Shown here piece by piece: positions 27,634 to 37,700 of a stretch of DNA of 64,000 bases; within the stretch, counting starts at the first letter, position 1, and each line of letters opens with the position of its first letter. The translations under genes and the position numbers were made by a program. Source of the stretch: Nocardioides renjunii (GTDB lineage: Bacteria > Actinomycetota > Actinomycetes > Propionibacteriales > Nocardioidaceae); contig NZ_CP141058.1 in the NCBI RefSeq assembly GCF_034661175.1, positions 1,736,001 to 1,800,000 of the forward strand. Reading direction: 5' to 3'. The notes under the pieces were generated by a model that was given only the letters and a program-made list of their open reading frames with translations, made no database searches and was not told where the DNA came from.

Positions 27634-28017
27634 GTGCCCGACCCCGCCGAGATCGACGTACGAATCGACCGTGCGAGCGCTCGACCGTTCGGGCGGAGGT
27701 TCCACCTGCGCGGGCGCGAGCGGGCGACGGCTGAGCTGCGCGGTCCGCAGACAATGCGGGCGCACGCCGCGGAGATCATCGCGGAGCGGTTGGCGCCGGC
27801 GGAGCCGCGCAACGACGGCCGCCAGACCCCGTACCGCAACCACCCCGTGTTCGTGGCCCAGCATGCCACCGCGACCTGCTGCCGCAGCTGCCTGGAGACG
27901 TGGCACGGCATTGCGAAGGGACGTCGGCTCGACCGCGGCGACAGGGCATACGTGGTCGAGGTGATCGGGCGCTGGATCGATCGCGAGCTGGGAGCCTCCG
28001 CCGAAGGCCGAGGCTAG
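27634..28017 (+). CDS. DUF4186 family protein
   Basis: A 127-residue soluble protein. The family core is RNHPVFVAQHATATCCRSCL followed by WHGIAKGR and a helix VVEVIGRWIDREL. The Cys-Cys-x-x-Cys and His residues could bind a metal, but the function is unknown. GTG 27634 is supported by a leaderless-type -10 box. It stands alone, convergent with the small ORF at 28034. Confidence 0.82.
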   Translation: MPDPAEIDVRIDRASARPFGRRFHLRGRERATAELRGPQTMRAHAAEIIAERLAPAEPRNDGRQTPYRNHPVFVAQHATATCCRSCLETWHGIAKGRRLDRGDRAYVVEVIGRWIDRELGASAEGRG

Positions 28018-28033
28018 GGCAGCACCAGCTCCG

Positions 28034-28201
28034 TCACCCGACCCGTGCGCGAAGCCAACGGTTCGTCCCCGGCGCCAGTCCTTTGGCTTTCGGCAGCCCG
28101 CCACCAGGCGCAACGACAACGGCGACCCCGTCTGGGAGTGACCACTTCAGTGCGTGTTGGACCCCGTTCTGCGCAGGACTCAGACAGCAACTTGTGCCCA
28201 T
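28034..28201 (-). pseudogene. Second, shorter copy of the unrecognised small protein
   Basis: A 55-residue frame from ATG 28201 reads MGTSCCLSPAQNGVQHALKW and on through SLPDGVAVVVAP, LPKAKGLAPGTNRWLRARVG. It matches residues about 45-90 of the protein at 15608-15913, and the DNA is alike around the shared KWSLP codons. The N-terminal 40 residues of the longer copy have no counterpart in frame here. It may be a truncated relic or a short form. It ends 17 bp after the DUF4186 stop on the other strand. Confidence 0.5.
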
Positions 28202-28280
28202 GCTGGCGTACTGTCCCGAAATCTGATTCAAGCTGTGACCGTGTCCGGGTGTGCAACAAGCCATCGAGAAAGAACGTGAG

Positions 28281-28316
28281 ACGCCGCCAAGCGACCAGAA
28301 GGTCACTTGACGGCGT
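28281..28316 (-). terminator. glnA: Rho-independent terminator of glnA
   Basis: A 16-bp stem with a 4-nt loop lies 70 bp past the glnA stop. In the minus-strand RNA all 16 positions pair, two as G-U; in the plus-strand RNA these become A-C mismatches, so the hairpin is built for glnA transcripts. A partly U-rich run (TTCTTT) follows. Confidence 0.75.
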
Positions 28317-28384
28317 TTCCGCAGGTCAGAGGCGGTTTTCTTCGGTTGATCAGCAACCTTCAGGACCGTCCCAGACGGTGAGAA

Positions 28385-29806
28385 TCAGATGTCGTAGTAG
28401 AGCTCGAACTCGTGCGGGTGCGGCCGCAGCTGCACCGGGGCGATCTCCTGGGTCCGCTTGAAGTGGATCCACGTCTCGATCAGGTCGTCGGTGAAGACAC
28501 CGCCGGCCGTCAGGTAGTCGTGGTCCGCCTCGAGGGCGTCCAGCACGGCACCGAGGGAGGTCGGCACCTGGTCGATGTCGGCCATCTCGTCCGGCGGCAG
28601 CTCGTAGATGTCCTTGTCGATCGGGTCGGCCGGCTCGATCTTGTTCTGCACGCCGTCGAGGCCGGCGAGCATGAGCGCGGCGAAGGCGAGGTAGGGGTTC
28701 GCCGAAGGGTCGGGGAAGCGGGTCTCCACGCGCTTGGCCTTGGGGTTGGCGCCCGTGATCGGGATGCGGACCGAGGCGGAGCGGTTGCGCGAGGAGTAGA
28801 CCAGCGAGATCGGTGCCTCGAAGCCCGGCACCAGGCGGTGGTAGGAGTTCACCGTCGGGTTGGTGAACGCCAGCAGCGACGGCGCGTGGGCCAGGATGCC
28901 GCCGATGTACCAGCGGGCGGTGTCGGACAGGCCGGCATAGCCGGTCTCGTCGAAGAACAGCGGCTCGCCGTCCTTCCACAGCGACTGGTGGACGTGCATG
29001 CCGGAGCCGTTGTCGCCGAAGATCGGCTTGGGCATGAAGGTGACCGACTTGCCCTGCTCCCAGGCGGTGTTCTTGATGAGGTACTTGAACTTCATCACGT
29101 CGTCGGCGGCCTTGAGCAGCGTGTCGAAGCGGTAGTTGATCTCCGCCTGGCCGGCCGTGCCGACCTCGTGGTGGGCACGCTCGACGAGCAGGCCGCACGC
29201 CTCGAGGTTCTTGACCATGTCGGCGCGCAGGTCGCTGTAGTGGTCGTAGGGCTCGACGGGGAAGTAGCCGCCCTTGAGCCGGGTCTTGTAGCCCTTGTTG
29301 TCGCCGTCGTCCTTGCCGGAGTTCCACCAGCCCTCGACGGAGTCGATGTGGTAGTAGCCCTCGTTGACGCCGGTGCTGTAGCGGACGCTGTCGAAGATGT
29401 AGAACTCGGCCTCGGGCGCGAAGTACGCCGTGTCGGCGATGCCGGTCGAGTCGAGGTAGGCCAGCGCCTTGCGGGCGATGTTGCGCGGGTCGCGGCTGTA
29501 GGCCTCGCCGGTGATCGGGTCGTGGATGAAGAAGTTGACGTTCAGCGTCTTGGACTTGCGGAACGGGTCGACGTACGCCGTGGTCGGGTCGGGGAAGAGC
29601 GACATGTCCGACTCGTTGATCGCCTGGAAGCCGCGGATGGAGGAGCCGTCGAAGCCGAGGCCGTCGTCGAACACGCTCTGGTCGAACGAGGACACCGGGA
29701 CCGTGAAGTGCTGCATCACACCCGGCAGGTCGCAGAAGCGGACGTCGACCATCTCGACGCCCTCGTCCTTGATGAACTTCAAGAGCTCATCGGAGTTGTT
29801 GAACAT
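28385..29806 (-). CDS. glnA: Glutamine synthetase, type I
   Basis: A 473-residue enzyme making glutamine from glutamate, ammonia and ATP. Family marks: FDGSSIRGF, the metal-binding [10 protein letters not shown], the ATP region [19 protein letters not shown] and the glutamate/active-site stretch [13 protein letters not shown]. Tyr401 in [11 protein letters not shown] is at the adenylylation position, so GlnE control is likely (family knowledge). AGGAGG lies 8 nt before ATG 29806. A GlnR-type box is about 95-135 bp upstream and a terminator hairpin downstream, so it is a single-gene unit under nitrogen control. Confidence 0.97.
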   Translation of the reverse strand: MFNNSDELLKFIKDEGVEMVDVRFCDLPGVMQHFTVPVSSFDQSVFDDGLGFDGSSIRGFQAINESDMSLFPDPTTAYVDPFRKSKTLNVNFFIHDPITGEAYSRDPRNIARKALAYLDSTGIADTAYFAPEAEFYIFDSVRYSTGVNEGYYHIDSVEGWWNSGKDDGDNKGYKTRLKGGYFPVEPYDHYSDLRADMVKNLEACGLLVERAHHEVGTAGQAEINYRFDTLLKAADDVMKFKYLIKNTAWEQGKSVTFMPKPIFGDNGSGMHVHQSLWKDGEPLFFDETGYAGLSDTARWYIGGILAHAPSLLAFTNPTVNSYHRLVPGFEAPISLVYSSRNRSASVRIPITGANPKAKRVETRFPDPSANPYLAFAALMLAGLDGVQNKIEPADPIDKDIYELPPDEMADIDQVPTSLGAVLDALEADHDYLTAGGVFTDDLIETWIHFKRTQEIAPVQLRPHPHEFELYYDI

Positions 29807-29901
29807 TCGGAGATCCTCCTTGACGGCGCCCAGCGCACGTCGAGTTGCAGCGTCACGGAACGGGGCCTCGTTGCACCGTGCCGCCACGCTAGGCGGGAGC
29901 A

Positions 29902-29939
29902 GTTTCCTGACCGTATCCCGATTGTTTCGGCCGTGTTAC
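29902..29939 (-). promoter_or_regulatory. Tandem GlnR-type nitrogen box upstream of glnA
   Basis: On the minus strand the order is GTAAC-n6-GAAAC-n6-GATAC-n6-GAAAC with every spacer exactly 6 nt. This is the a-b-a-b arrangement known for GlnR boxes in Streptomyces and Mycobacterium (gTnAC, GaAAC). It ends 95 bp before the glnA start. The gene for the RDD protein starts 49 bp away on the other side, so it might affect that too. Confidence 0.8.
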
Positions 29940-29975
29940 AAGTGCCCGGCCGGTGACCGCCGTACGGACCCCACC

Positions 29976-29981
29976 TAGGCT
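29976..29981 (+). promoter_or_regulatory. -10 box of a leaderless promoter (RDD gene)
   Basis: TAGGCT ends 6 nt before GTG 29988 and supports that start. Confidence 0.5.
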
Positions 29982-29987
29982 GGGAAC

Positions 29988-30371
29988 GTGTCGAGCGTCG
30001 TAACACCGGAGCTCCGGTCCGCCACCTGGGGCCGGCGGGTCCTCGCGCTGTTCATCGACTGGGTGACGTGCCTCGCCATCGTCGAGGGCCTCGTCGCGAC
30101 CGGATTCCTCGGCGGCAACCCCAACGGCCTGGGCACGCTGGCGCTCTTCGTCGTCGAGTCGGCGCTGTTCACCGCCGTGACCGGCGGCTCGTTCGGCAAG
30201 CTCGCCACCCGGCTGCGCGTCATCCGCCACGACGCCCCGGGCCAGCCCGTGTCGCTGCTGCGGGCGCTGGTGCGCTCGGTGCTGATCGCGCTGCTCGTCC
30301 CGCCGCTGCTGACGTTCGACGGGCGCGGCCTGCACGACGTCGCCGCGGGGACGCGGACCGTCGCGCTCTAG
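29988..30371 (+). CDS. RDD family membrane protein
   Basis: A 127-residue protein with about three membrane helices. The RDD motif region is RRVLALFIDWVTCLAIV (Arg, then Asp in the first helix), followed by a second helix and TGGSFGKLATRLRVI and a last hydrophobic block ending GLHDVAAGTRTV. Its function is unknown; RDD proteins may be transporters. It sits divergently next to glnA, the usual place in actinobacteria. Confidence 0.88.
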   Translation: MSSVVTPELRSATWGRRVLALFIDWVTCLAIVEGLVATGFLGGNPNGLGTLALFVVESALFTAVTGGSFGKLATRLRVIRHDAPGQPVSLLRALVRSVLIALLVPPLLTFDGRGLHDVAAGTRTVAL

Positions 30372-30385
30372 GCGTGCTGGTCGGG

Positions 30386-31093
30386 TCAGCGACCGCGCTG
30401 CTGCGAGCGCATCCCCTTCATGGAGGTCGGGACCGGGCCCTTGGGCAGCGGCAGCTTGCCGCGCTGGGCGTCGAGCGCCCTGAGCCGCTGGAGGATGTCG
30501 GTCATCTCGGCCGGCTTCACCGAGCGGCCGAGCTTTTGCACGTGGCGCACCAGCTTGGGCAGCGGGACCTCGCCCTCGCCGCGACCGCAGACGACCTCGT
30601 GGATGGGCACCTCGTAGGCGACGCGCTCGTGCTTCTTGCGCTCGGTGACGAGCAGCTGCTTGACGCGGCTCTGGCTCGAGCCCTCGCCGACCAGGACGAT
30701 CCCGGGCGGACCGACGACGCGGTGCACGACGTCCTGCTGCTTGGTGAAGCCGACGACCGGGTCGACCTTCCAGCCGCGGCGCAGCATCTGGAGCGCACCC
30801 GCGGCGGCGGCCGGCTGACCCTCCATCTGGGTGTACGCCGCCTTCTGCGCACGGCGGCCGAACACCAGCAGCGTGCAGAGCAGGCCGATGAGCAGGGCGC
30901 CGACGATCGAGATGATCAGCGAGATGGTGCCCGAGCCCGGCAGCAGCCACATGACGCCGAAGCCGATGGCCGCGCCCAGGACGAAGACGCCCAGGAGGAT
31001 CCAACCCAGGCGCGGGTCGCTGCGCTTGGCCATCGTGTAGGTCTGCATGATCTGCCCGCGGCGCGAGCTCGGCGTGGGTGCGGCGGTCGACAT
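30386..31093 (-). CDS. DUF4191 family membrane protein
   Basis: A 235-residue protein with two adjacent membrane helices (about residues 29-49 and 56-78) and a cytosolic C-terminal domain rich in basic residues (VKQLLVTERKKHERV). The phrases YTMAKRSDPRLGWILLG and RRGWKVDPVVGFTKQQD are typical of DUF4191. This gene conservedly follows lipA in actinobacteria; its function is not known. It is convergent with the RDD gene, with 14 bp between the stops. Confidence 0.88.
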   Translation of the reverse strand: MSTAAPTPSSRRGQIMQTYTMAKRSDPRLGWILLGVFVLGAAIGFGVMWLLPGSGTISLIISIVGALLIGLLCTLLVFGRRAQKAAYTQMEGQPAAAAGALQMLRRGWKVDPVVGFTKQQDVVHRVVGPPGIVLVGEGSSQSRVKQLLVTERKKHERVAYEVPIHEVVCGRGEGEVPLPKLVRHVQKLGRSVKPAEMTDILQRLRALDAQRGKLPLPKGPVPTSMKGMRSQQRGR

Positions 31094-31168
31094 CAGGATG
31101 GCCCTGTCCAGCTAGGTGCGGTCGGTGAGGTGGAGCGGGGGGGTCGGGACGTGCCCGACGTGGGCGGT

Positions 31169-32110
31169 TCAGGCGGTCGCGGCGGCGCGCGCGTCCATGG
31201 CCTGACCGTACAGCCGTCCGGCGCGGTAGGACGAGCGGACCAGCGGACCCGACAGCGCGCCGGCGAAGCCGATCTCGTCCGCCTCGGCCTTGAGCTCGAC
31301 GAACTCCTCGGGCTTGACCCAGCGCTCGACGGGGTGGTGGCGGGGGGAGGGGCGGAGGTACTGCGTGATCGTGATCAGCTCGCACCCGGCGTCGTGCAGG
31401 TCGCGCAGCGCCTGGCTGACCTCCTCACGGGTCTCGCCCATGCCGAGGATCAGGTTGGACTTGGTCACCAGGCCGAAGTCGCGGGCCTGGGTGATGACGT
31501 CGAGCGAGCGGTCGTAGCGGAACGCCGGGCGGATCCGCTTGAAGATCCGCGGGACCGTCTCGACGTTGTGGGCGAGGACCTCGGGACGCGACTCGAAGAC
31601 CTCGGTGAGGAGGTCCGGCTTGCCGTTGAAGTCGGGGATGAGGTTCTCCACGCCCGTGTCGGGGTTGAGCTCGTGGATGGCGCGCACCGTCTCGGCGTAC
31701 AGCCAGGCGCCGCCGTCGGGGAGGTCGTCGCGCGCGACGCCGGTGATGGTGGCGTAGCGCAGCTGCATCTTCTGCACGGACTCGGCGACGCGGCGCGGCT
31801 CGTCACGGTCGAGCGGCTGGGGCTTGCCGGTGTCGATCTGGCAGAAGTCGCAGCGGCGGGTGCACTGGTCGCCACCGATGAGGAAGGTGGCCTCGCGGTC
31901 CTCCCAGCACTCGAAGATGTTGGGGCAGCCGGCTTCCTGGCACACCGTGTGCAGCCCCTCGGACTTCACCAGGTTCTGCAGCGAGGTGTACTCCGGGCCC
32001 ATCTTGGCCCGGGTCTTGATCCACTCCGGCTTGCGTTCGATCGGGGTCTCCGCGTTGCGGATCTCCAGTCGGAGGAGCTTGCGTCCTTCAGGTGCGGGAG
32101 CGGTGGTCAC
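31169..32110 (-). CDS. lipA: Lipoyl synthase
   Basis: A 313-residue radical-SAM enzyme that inserts two sulfur atoms into octanoyl groups on lipoyl domains. The radical-SAM cluster motif is CTRRCDFC and the auxiliary cluster motif is [12 protein letters not shown]; the conserved C-terminal Ser is in [11 protein letters not shown] 32110 is used; an in-frame ATG at 32173 would add 21 unrelated residues. It lies 100 bp after lipB on the same strand. Its targets in this window include the two lipoyl domains of SucB. Confidence 0.97.
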   Translation of the reverse strand: MTTAPAPEGRKLLRLEIRNAETPIERKPEWIKTRAKMGPEYTSLQNLVKSEGLHTVCQEAGCPNIFECWEDREATFLIGGDQCTRRCDFCQIDTGKPQPLDRDEPRRVAESVQKMQLRYATITGVARDDLPDGGAWLYAETVRAIHELNPDTGVENLIPDFNGKPDLLTEVFESRPEVLAHNVETVPRIFKRIRPAFRYDRSLDVITQARDFGLVTKSNLILGMGETREEVSQALRDLHDAGCELITITQYLRPSPRHHPVERWVKPEEFVELKAEADEIGFAGALSGPLVRSSYRAGRLYGQAMDARAAATA

Positions 32111-32209
32111 ACGCCTCACTCTACGACGGCGTCCGGGCGCCCCCAACTCGCCCTGAGCCGGAGCCGGAGGCACATCCCGGGGACGACGCCGCGCTGAGCG
32201 GCGTACGCC

Positions 32210-32938
32210 TCAGGCGCCCGGCCGGACCAGCTCGATGCGCGGCGCGCGGGCCGACTCGGGACGCGGCTCGTAGTCGGGCGTGGCGTCGTAGGGCTGCCAG
32301 GCGAGGTAGGCCGACAGGTGCTCGCGCACGCTCGGCAGCACGTCGCGCACGGTGACGTCGCGCCCCAGCTCCTGCGACAGCGAGGTGACGCCGGCGTCGG
32401 CGATCCCGCACGGCACGAACCGGTCGTACCAGCCGAGGTCGACGTCGCAGTTGAGCGCGAAGCCATGCATCGTCACGCCGCGGCTGACCCGGATGCCGAT
32501 GGCAGCGATCTTGCGCTCCGGGCCGCGGTCGTCGGCCCGCAACCACACCCCGCTGCGCCCCGGCACGCGCGCCGTGGTGACCCCGAGGTCGGCGCACACC
32601 GCGATCAGCGCCTCCTCGACGCGACGGACGTAGTCGACGACCTTGACGTGGTCGGGCAGCCGGACGATCGGGTAGCCGACCAGCTGGCCGGGGCCGTGGA
32701 AGGTGATCTTGCCGCCGCGGTCGACGTCGATGACGTCCGCGCCGCCCGGGTCGAGCGGCCGCTCGTGGGGGTCGGTGCGCTTGCCGGCCGTGAAGACCGG
32801 CGGGTGCTCGAGGAGCAGGACCGTGTCGGGGCGGCTGCCGGCGACGACGGCCTCGTGCAGGTGGCGCTGGGCGTCCCAGGCGGCGAGGTAGTCGACGGCG
32901 TCGTCGCCGAGGCCGGCGATCTCGTAGTCCAGCGGCAT
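32210..32938 (-). CDS. lipB: Lipoyl(octanoyl) transferase
   Basis: A 242-residue enzyme that moves octanoate from acyl carrier protein to lipoyl domains. Conserved parts are [18 protein letters not shown], the [20 protein letters not shown] region with the catalytic Lys, and the catalytic Cys in [14 protein letters not shown]. The start ATG is at 32938. A 53-bp repeat array with palindromes begins 40 bp upstream and must overlap or flank its promoter. It probably forms an operon with lipA. Confidence 0.96.
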   Translation of the reverse strand: MPLDYEIAGLGDDAVDYLAAWDAQRHLHEAVVAGSRPDTVLLLEHPPVFTAGKRTDPHERPLDPGGADVIDVDRGGKITFHGPGQLVGYPIVRLPDHVKVVDYVRRVEEALIAVCADLGVTTARVPGRSGVWLRADDRGPERKIAAIGIRVSRGVTMHGFALNCDVDLGWYDRFVPCGIADAGVTSLSQELGRDVTVRDVLPSVREHLSAYLAWQPYDATPDYEPRPESARAPRIELVRPGA

Positions 32939-32977
32939 GCCGCGAGCCTACGCCGCTGGCCTCGGCCGCCGGGTGGG

Positions 32978-33149
32978 GGACACGTGTCCGAGACGTTGCC
33001 CTCGTACGGCCGGCGCGGGGGCGGCTTCTCGGACACGTGTCCGGGACATGGCCGTCGTACGCCCGGCGCGGGGGCGGCTTCGCGGACACGTGTCCGGGAC
33101 ATGGCCCTCGTACGCCCGGCGCGGGGGCGGCTTCTCGGACACGTGTCCG
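32978..33149. repeat. Tandem 53-bp repeat array with four GGACACGTGTCC palindromes
   Basis: Three full units start at 32978, 33031 and 33084, and the start of a fourth is at 33137. Each unit opens with the perfect 12-bp palindrome GGACACGTGTCC and ends with a GC-rich block (CCGGCGCGGGGGCGGCTTC). The three units differ at only a few positions. The period is exactly 53 bp, about five helical turns, so all palindromes face the same side of the helix. The array fills the gap between divergent lipB and the gene at 33219. There is no unique spacer sequence, so it is not CRISPR. Confidence 0.9.
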
Positions 33150-33218
33150 CGTGAACCCGCACCCCGCGGCCTGTGGATGACGCCTGCAGCAGCATCGGGG
33201 ATCCGCCACGCTGGACAG

Positions 33219-33818
33219 GTGGACCCCCGACGCCTCCTGCCCGTCCTCGCGGCGCTGGCCTCGGCCTGCGTCGCGGCGACGCTGGTCGTGTCGCTCGGCC
33301 GGGCCGGCGAGGGCGCGCCACGGGGCGGCGAGTCGCCAGCAGCGCAGGTGACCCGGGCGGCCGGGGCGGTGACCGACGGACCGGCCGCCGTCCTGGCGCG
33401 CTGGGACGCGCGGCGGGCGGAGGCGTGGGCCGCCGCGGACGCGGAGGCGCTGGCGGGGCTGTACGTCGCCGGCTCGCGCACCGGGGCGGCGGACGTGCGG
33501 CTGCTGCGCGACTACCGCGAGCGCGGGCTCACCGTCGAGGGACTGACGACCCAGCTCCTGGCCGTCCAGGTCATGGAGCGGACGCCTGACCGGCTGGTGC
33601 TGGTGGTCACCGACCGCGTCTCGGGCGGCCGGGTGGTCGGCGCGGACACCGATGTCGCGCTCCCCGCCGACCGGGCGTCGACGCGCCGGGTGGTCCTGGT
33701 GCGGGACCACGCCGGCGGGGGAGCGGCCTGGCTCGTGGCCGAGGCGTCCGCCCGGGGCGGAGCTCAGGACAGGGCGGCGGCAAGGACCTCGCGGACGTCC
33801 TCGTCCTCGAAGTCGTAG
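33219..33818 (+). CDS. Membrane-anchored or secreted hypothetical protein
   Basis: A 199-residue protein with an N-terminal hydrophobic segment (RLLPVLAALASACVAATLVV) acting as signal or anchor. The outer part has a helical WDARRAEAWAAADAEALAGL followed by beta-strand-like segments such as RLVLVVTDRVSGG, similar in layout to NTF2-like extracytoplasmic domains (weak). GTG 33219 is preferred; ATG 33177 in frame is possible. The last 55 bp overlap the convergent epimerase gene. Function unknown. Confidence 0.65.
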   Translation: MDPRRLLPVLAALASACVAATLVVSLGRAGEGAPRGGESPAAQVTRAAGAVTDGPAAVLARWDARRAEAWAAADAEALAGLYVAGSRTGAADVRLLRDYRERGLTVEGLTTQLLAVQVMERTPDRLVLVVTDRVSGGRVVGADTDVALPADRASTRRVVLVRDHAGGGAAWLVAEASARGGAQDRAAARTSRTSSSSKS

Positions 33819-34654
33819 CCCGCCCGCTCGAGCGCCGCGGGGCGGGCGTTGACCGAGCCCAGCAGCTCGGGCGCCATGTCGCCGGCAGCCGCCCTCAGGA
33901 CCGAGCCGGGCACCGCGAGGAACGCCTTGCGGTGCAGCGCGTGGGCGAGGGCCCGGGTGAACTCGGCGTTGGTGGGCGTACGCGGGCAGCACAGGTTGAA
34001 GGGCCCGGAGACGTCGCGCGACTCGATCAGGTAGCTCGTCGCGCCGATCCAGTCGCGCAGCGAGATCATCGGCATGTGCTGCTCGCCCGAGCCGAGGCGG
34101 GCCCCGCCACCCGCCTGGAAGAGCAGTCGCAGCTGCTTGAGCGGGGGAGCCGTGCGGTCCATCACCGGAGCCGTGCGCAGGACGCACACCCGCGAGCCTG
34201 CGGCGCGGGCCTCCTCGGCCGCCTCGTCCCACTCCCGGGCGACCCGGGTGAGGAGCGCGTCGCCGCGGCTGTCGGACTCCTCGGTGACCGGGGCGTCGCC
34301 GTGGTCGCCGTAGAAGCTGATGCCGTTGCCGGCCATGAACGCCGCCGGGCGCTCGCTCGCCGCGATGGTCCGGGCCAGCAGCCGGGTGGTCGAGACCCGC
34401 GACTCCATGACCTCCTCGGCCCACTTCCGCGAGTGCGGGTTGCCGGCGACGCTGGCGCCCGCGAGGTTGACGACGGCGTCGGCGCGGTCGACGACGGCGG
34501 CGTCGATCTGGCCGGCGGCCGGGTCCCACCGCGACTCGTGCTCGGAGGCCGGCTCACGCCGGACGAGCGCGGTCACCTCGTGCCCGTGGACCCGGAGGTG
34601 GTCGGAGAGGTGGGTGCCGAGGAAGCCCGACGCTCCGGCGATGAGGACACGCAT
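33764..34654 (-). CDS. TIGR01777 family NAD(P)-dependent epimerase
   Basis: A 296-residue short-chain-type protein. The cofactor motif is VLIAGASGFLGTHL, followed by VVNLAGASVAG and the family phrase MAGNGISFYGDHGD. The C-terminal DUF1731 part has PGSVLRAAAGDMAPELLGSVNARP. Members are often found near lip and suc genes in actinobacteria; the reaction is not established, though a link to cell division in cyanobacteria and plastids is known for relatives. ATG 34654 starts directly at the cofactor motif. Confidence 0.9.
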   Translation of the reverse strand: MRVLIAGASGFLGTHLSDHLRVHGHEVTALVRREPASEHESRWDPAAGQIDAAVVDRADAVVNLAGASVAGNPHSRKWAEEVMESRVSTTRLLARTIAASERPAAFMAGNGISFYGDHGDAPVTEESDSRGDALLTRVAREWDEAAEEARAAGSRVCVLRTAPVMDRTAPPLKQLRLLFQAGGGARLGSGEQHMPMISLRDWIGATSYLIESRDVSGPFNLCCPRTPTNAEFTRALAHALHRKAFLAVPGSVLRAAAGDMAPELLGSVNARPAALERAGYDFEDEDVREVLAAALS

Positions 34655-34703
34655 GCCTCCACCCAACCATGTGCTCCAAGCTGGTCCGGGCGGCTCCGCG
34701 GCG

Positions 34704-37700
34704 TCAGCCGGCCAGGTGTGCCCAGCGCGCGGAGAGCTCGGACCACGGGCCGTCGTCGACCACACGACCGGAGTCGAGCACGACCACCCGGTCGGCCTGG
34801 GCGAGCGCGGCGGACTTGCTGGTGGCTCCGATCACCGCAGCGCCGCGGGCGCGGAGCGCGTGCCACAGCTCGATCTCCGTGCTGGCGTCGAGCGCCGACG
34901 ACACGTCGTCGGCCAGCAGCACGTCGGCCTCGGCCGCGAGCGCGCGGGCCAGCGCGAGCCGCTGGACCTGTCCTCCGGAGAGGCGGACGCCGCGGTGGCC
35001 GACGAGGGCGTCCGGGCCGCCGGCCTCGGCCACGTCGCGGCCCATGCGGGCCGCCTCCAGGGCGGGCACGACCGCGCGGTCGGGGTGGTCGAGGGCGACG
35101 TTGCCGGTGAAGGTGCCCGAGAGCACGCGCGGCACCTGGGCGACGTGTGCCACGCGACCGGGCCGCAGCGTGATCTGCGGGTCGGTGACGACCTCGCCGT
35201 TCCAGCGGATCTCGCCCGTGCTGGTCACCAGCCCGGCCAGCGCGCCGAGGAGGCTGGACTTGCCCGAGCCGACCTGACCGAGCAGCAGCACGAGCTCGCC
35301 CGCCGCCACGTCGAGGTCGACGCCCTGGACGCCGAGGGTGCCGTCGTCGTGGATCGCGTCGAGGTCACGGATGCTGAGCGAGTGCAGCGGCTCACGCGGT
35401 GCCCGGTCGGGCGCGGGGCCGGTCCCGGCGACGAGGTCGACGCCGGGCGGCAGGTCGACGAGGTCGCCGCCGCCCGCGAGCTCGCTGGTGGCGTTCATCC
35501 AGGCGCGCACACCGGGCGCCTCGGTCACGACGGAGCCGGCCACGCGGCCGAACCAGTCGAAGCCGCTGACGGCGTTGGCGATGAGCAGCGCGGTCGCGAG
35601 CTCCCACCGGCCGGTCAGCAGGCCGGCCCACGCCGCGACGACGCCGCACTGCACCATCACGAGCGGCACGCCGTCGAGCAGCGCCTGGACGCGGTGCTCG
35701 CGGACGGCCGCGTCGACCCGGCCGCCGTCGACGTCGCGCAGGTGCTGGTGCACCTGGGGAGTCGCGGCGGCGAGCTTGACCGTGCGCACCGACTCGAGGG
35801 CCGACACGAGTGACTGCCCGAACGTCGCCCGCGCGGTGGACGCAGCGGCCGCGGACCGGCCCGCCACCCGGCGGCCGAGGGTCGAGGCGAGCGCGGAGAC
35901 GACCATCACCGTCAGCAGGACCGCCCCGGCGACCCAGGTCTGGGCGATGAGGGCGGTGAGGGCGGCCACGATCAGGCCGTTGACGAAGTCGACCCAGCGG
36001 TCGGTGTAGCGCGCCAGCCGGTCGGCGTCCATCGTGCGGGCGACGACCTCACCGGGCGGCGTGCGGAGCAGGCGACGCTGCGAGGTCTGGCCGTGGAGCA
36101 CCGCCGCACGCACCCGGAGCCGCACCTCGACCCACCAGTGGGGGTAGGTGCGGAACGCCTGGGCGAGCAGGAACGGCGCGACCACCAGCGAGGCGACCAG
36201 CGCGAGCAGGAGCAGCCCCGGGCTGTCCCCGGCCTGGAGGTCGGTGACGATGTGTCCCCAGACCCAGCCCGTGATGGCGCCGAAGGCACCGGTGAGGGAG
36301 GACAGCAGGAAGAGCACGGCGCCCAGCAGCCCCCACTGCGGCTGGATGCTCACGGTGTGGAGCACCGCCCTGGCCAGGCTCGGGGTGGGCGCGAGCTCGG
36401 GCGGCGGCGGGGGAGTCGTGCTGCGGCGCACCGACCCGATCGTGGAGTCGTCGTGGTGGTGCGCCTCGACGACCGCCTCGTGGGCGGCGGCCGCGAGGAG
36501 GTCGCGGAAGGGACCCTCCTCGGCCGCGAGCCGCGCCCGGGGGCCCTGCTGGACGACACGGCCGGACTCGAGCACGGCGACCTGCTCGGCGCGCTCGGTG
36601 GTGGAGAGCCGGTGGGCGACGAGGATGCCGGTGCGTCCGGCGATCAGGCGGTCGGCGGCACGGACGACGCGGGCCTCGGTGACCGGGTCCATCCGGGCGG
36701 TCGCCTCGTCGAGGACGACGACGCTGACGTCGCGCACGAGGAGCCGGGCGAAGGCGACCAGCTGCTCCTCGCCTGCCGACAGGCTGGTGCCCCCGGGTCC
36801 GAGGACGGTGTCGAGGCCCGCGGGGAGGCCGGCGACCCAGTCGGTGAGGCCGAGCTCGGCGACCGCCGCCTCGACGGTGGCGCGGGGCGCGTCGTCGAAC
36901 AGGGTGATGTTGTCGGCGAGCGTGCCGGCGAGGACCTCGGTGCGCTGCGTGACGACGCCGACGGCGGCCCGCAGCTGCTGCAGGTCGAGGTCGAGCACGT
37001 CGACGCCGCCGAGGAAGACCGAGCCGCGGGGCGGCTCGACGGCGCGGGAGAGCAGCGAGGCGAGGGTCGACTTGCCGGAGCCGGTGCGGCCCACGAGCGC
37101 GCACGTGTGGCCGGCGGTGAGCAGCAGGTCGACGTCGCGTAGCGCGAAGGTGCCGGTGCCGTAGCTGAACGCGAGGTGGCGGAACTCCACGTCGAGTGGA
37201 CCGTCGGGCACGGGGAGGCCGCCGGTCGGCTCGGCCGGCGAGGCCAGCATCCCGCGCAGCCGGAGCACCGCGCCGAAGCCCTCTTGGAGGTCGGGCAGGT
37301 GGCGGGCGAGCATGTCGACGCCGCCGACGAACATCGTCGTGACGAGGAAGAGGGTCACCAGCCGCGCGGTCGACAGGTCGCCGGACAGCACCAGCGCCAC
37401 GCCGACGACGCCGACCGCGGCGAGGGCGCCGTGGAGCAGGCCGCCGCTGCGGCGGGTGATGCGGACCTCGACGGCCAGCACCGCGTCGAGGGTGCGGTGG
37501 ACGACGGAGGCCAGGTGAGCGTTGCGGCGCAGGACGTGGGCCTGGCCCAGCGACGTGCGGAGGTCGTCGCGGGCGGCCACGCCCTCCTCCGTGGAGGCGG
37601 CGTGGTCGGTCCAGGCGGCCTCCTCGACCACCTTCTTGAGCGCCACCTGGGGCAGCAGCTTGCGGACGACGAGGAACGTCGCGACCGCCGTCAGCGGGAA

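Noticed and set aside
32978-33149. Regular repeats that might be a CRISPR array
   Set aside because: The whole 53-bp unit is repeated, with no unique spacers, and no cas genes are near.
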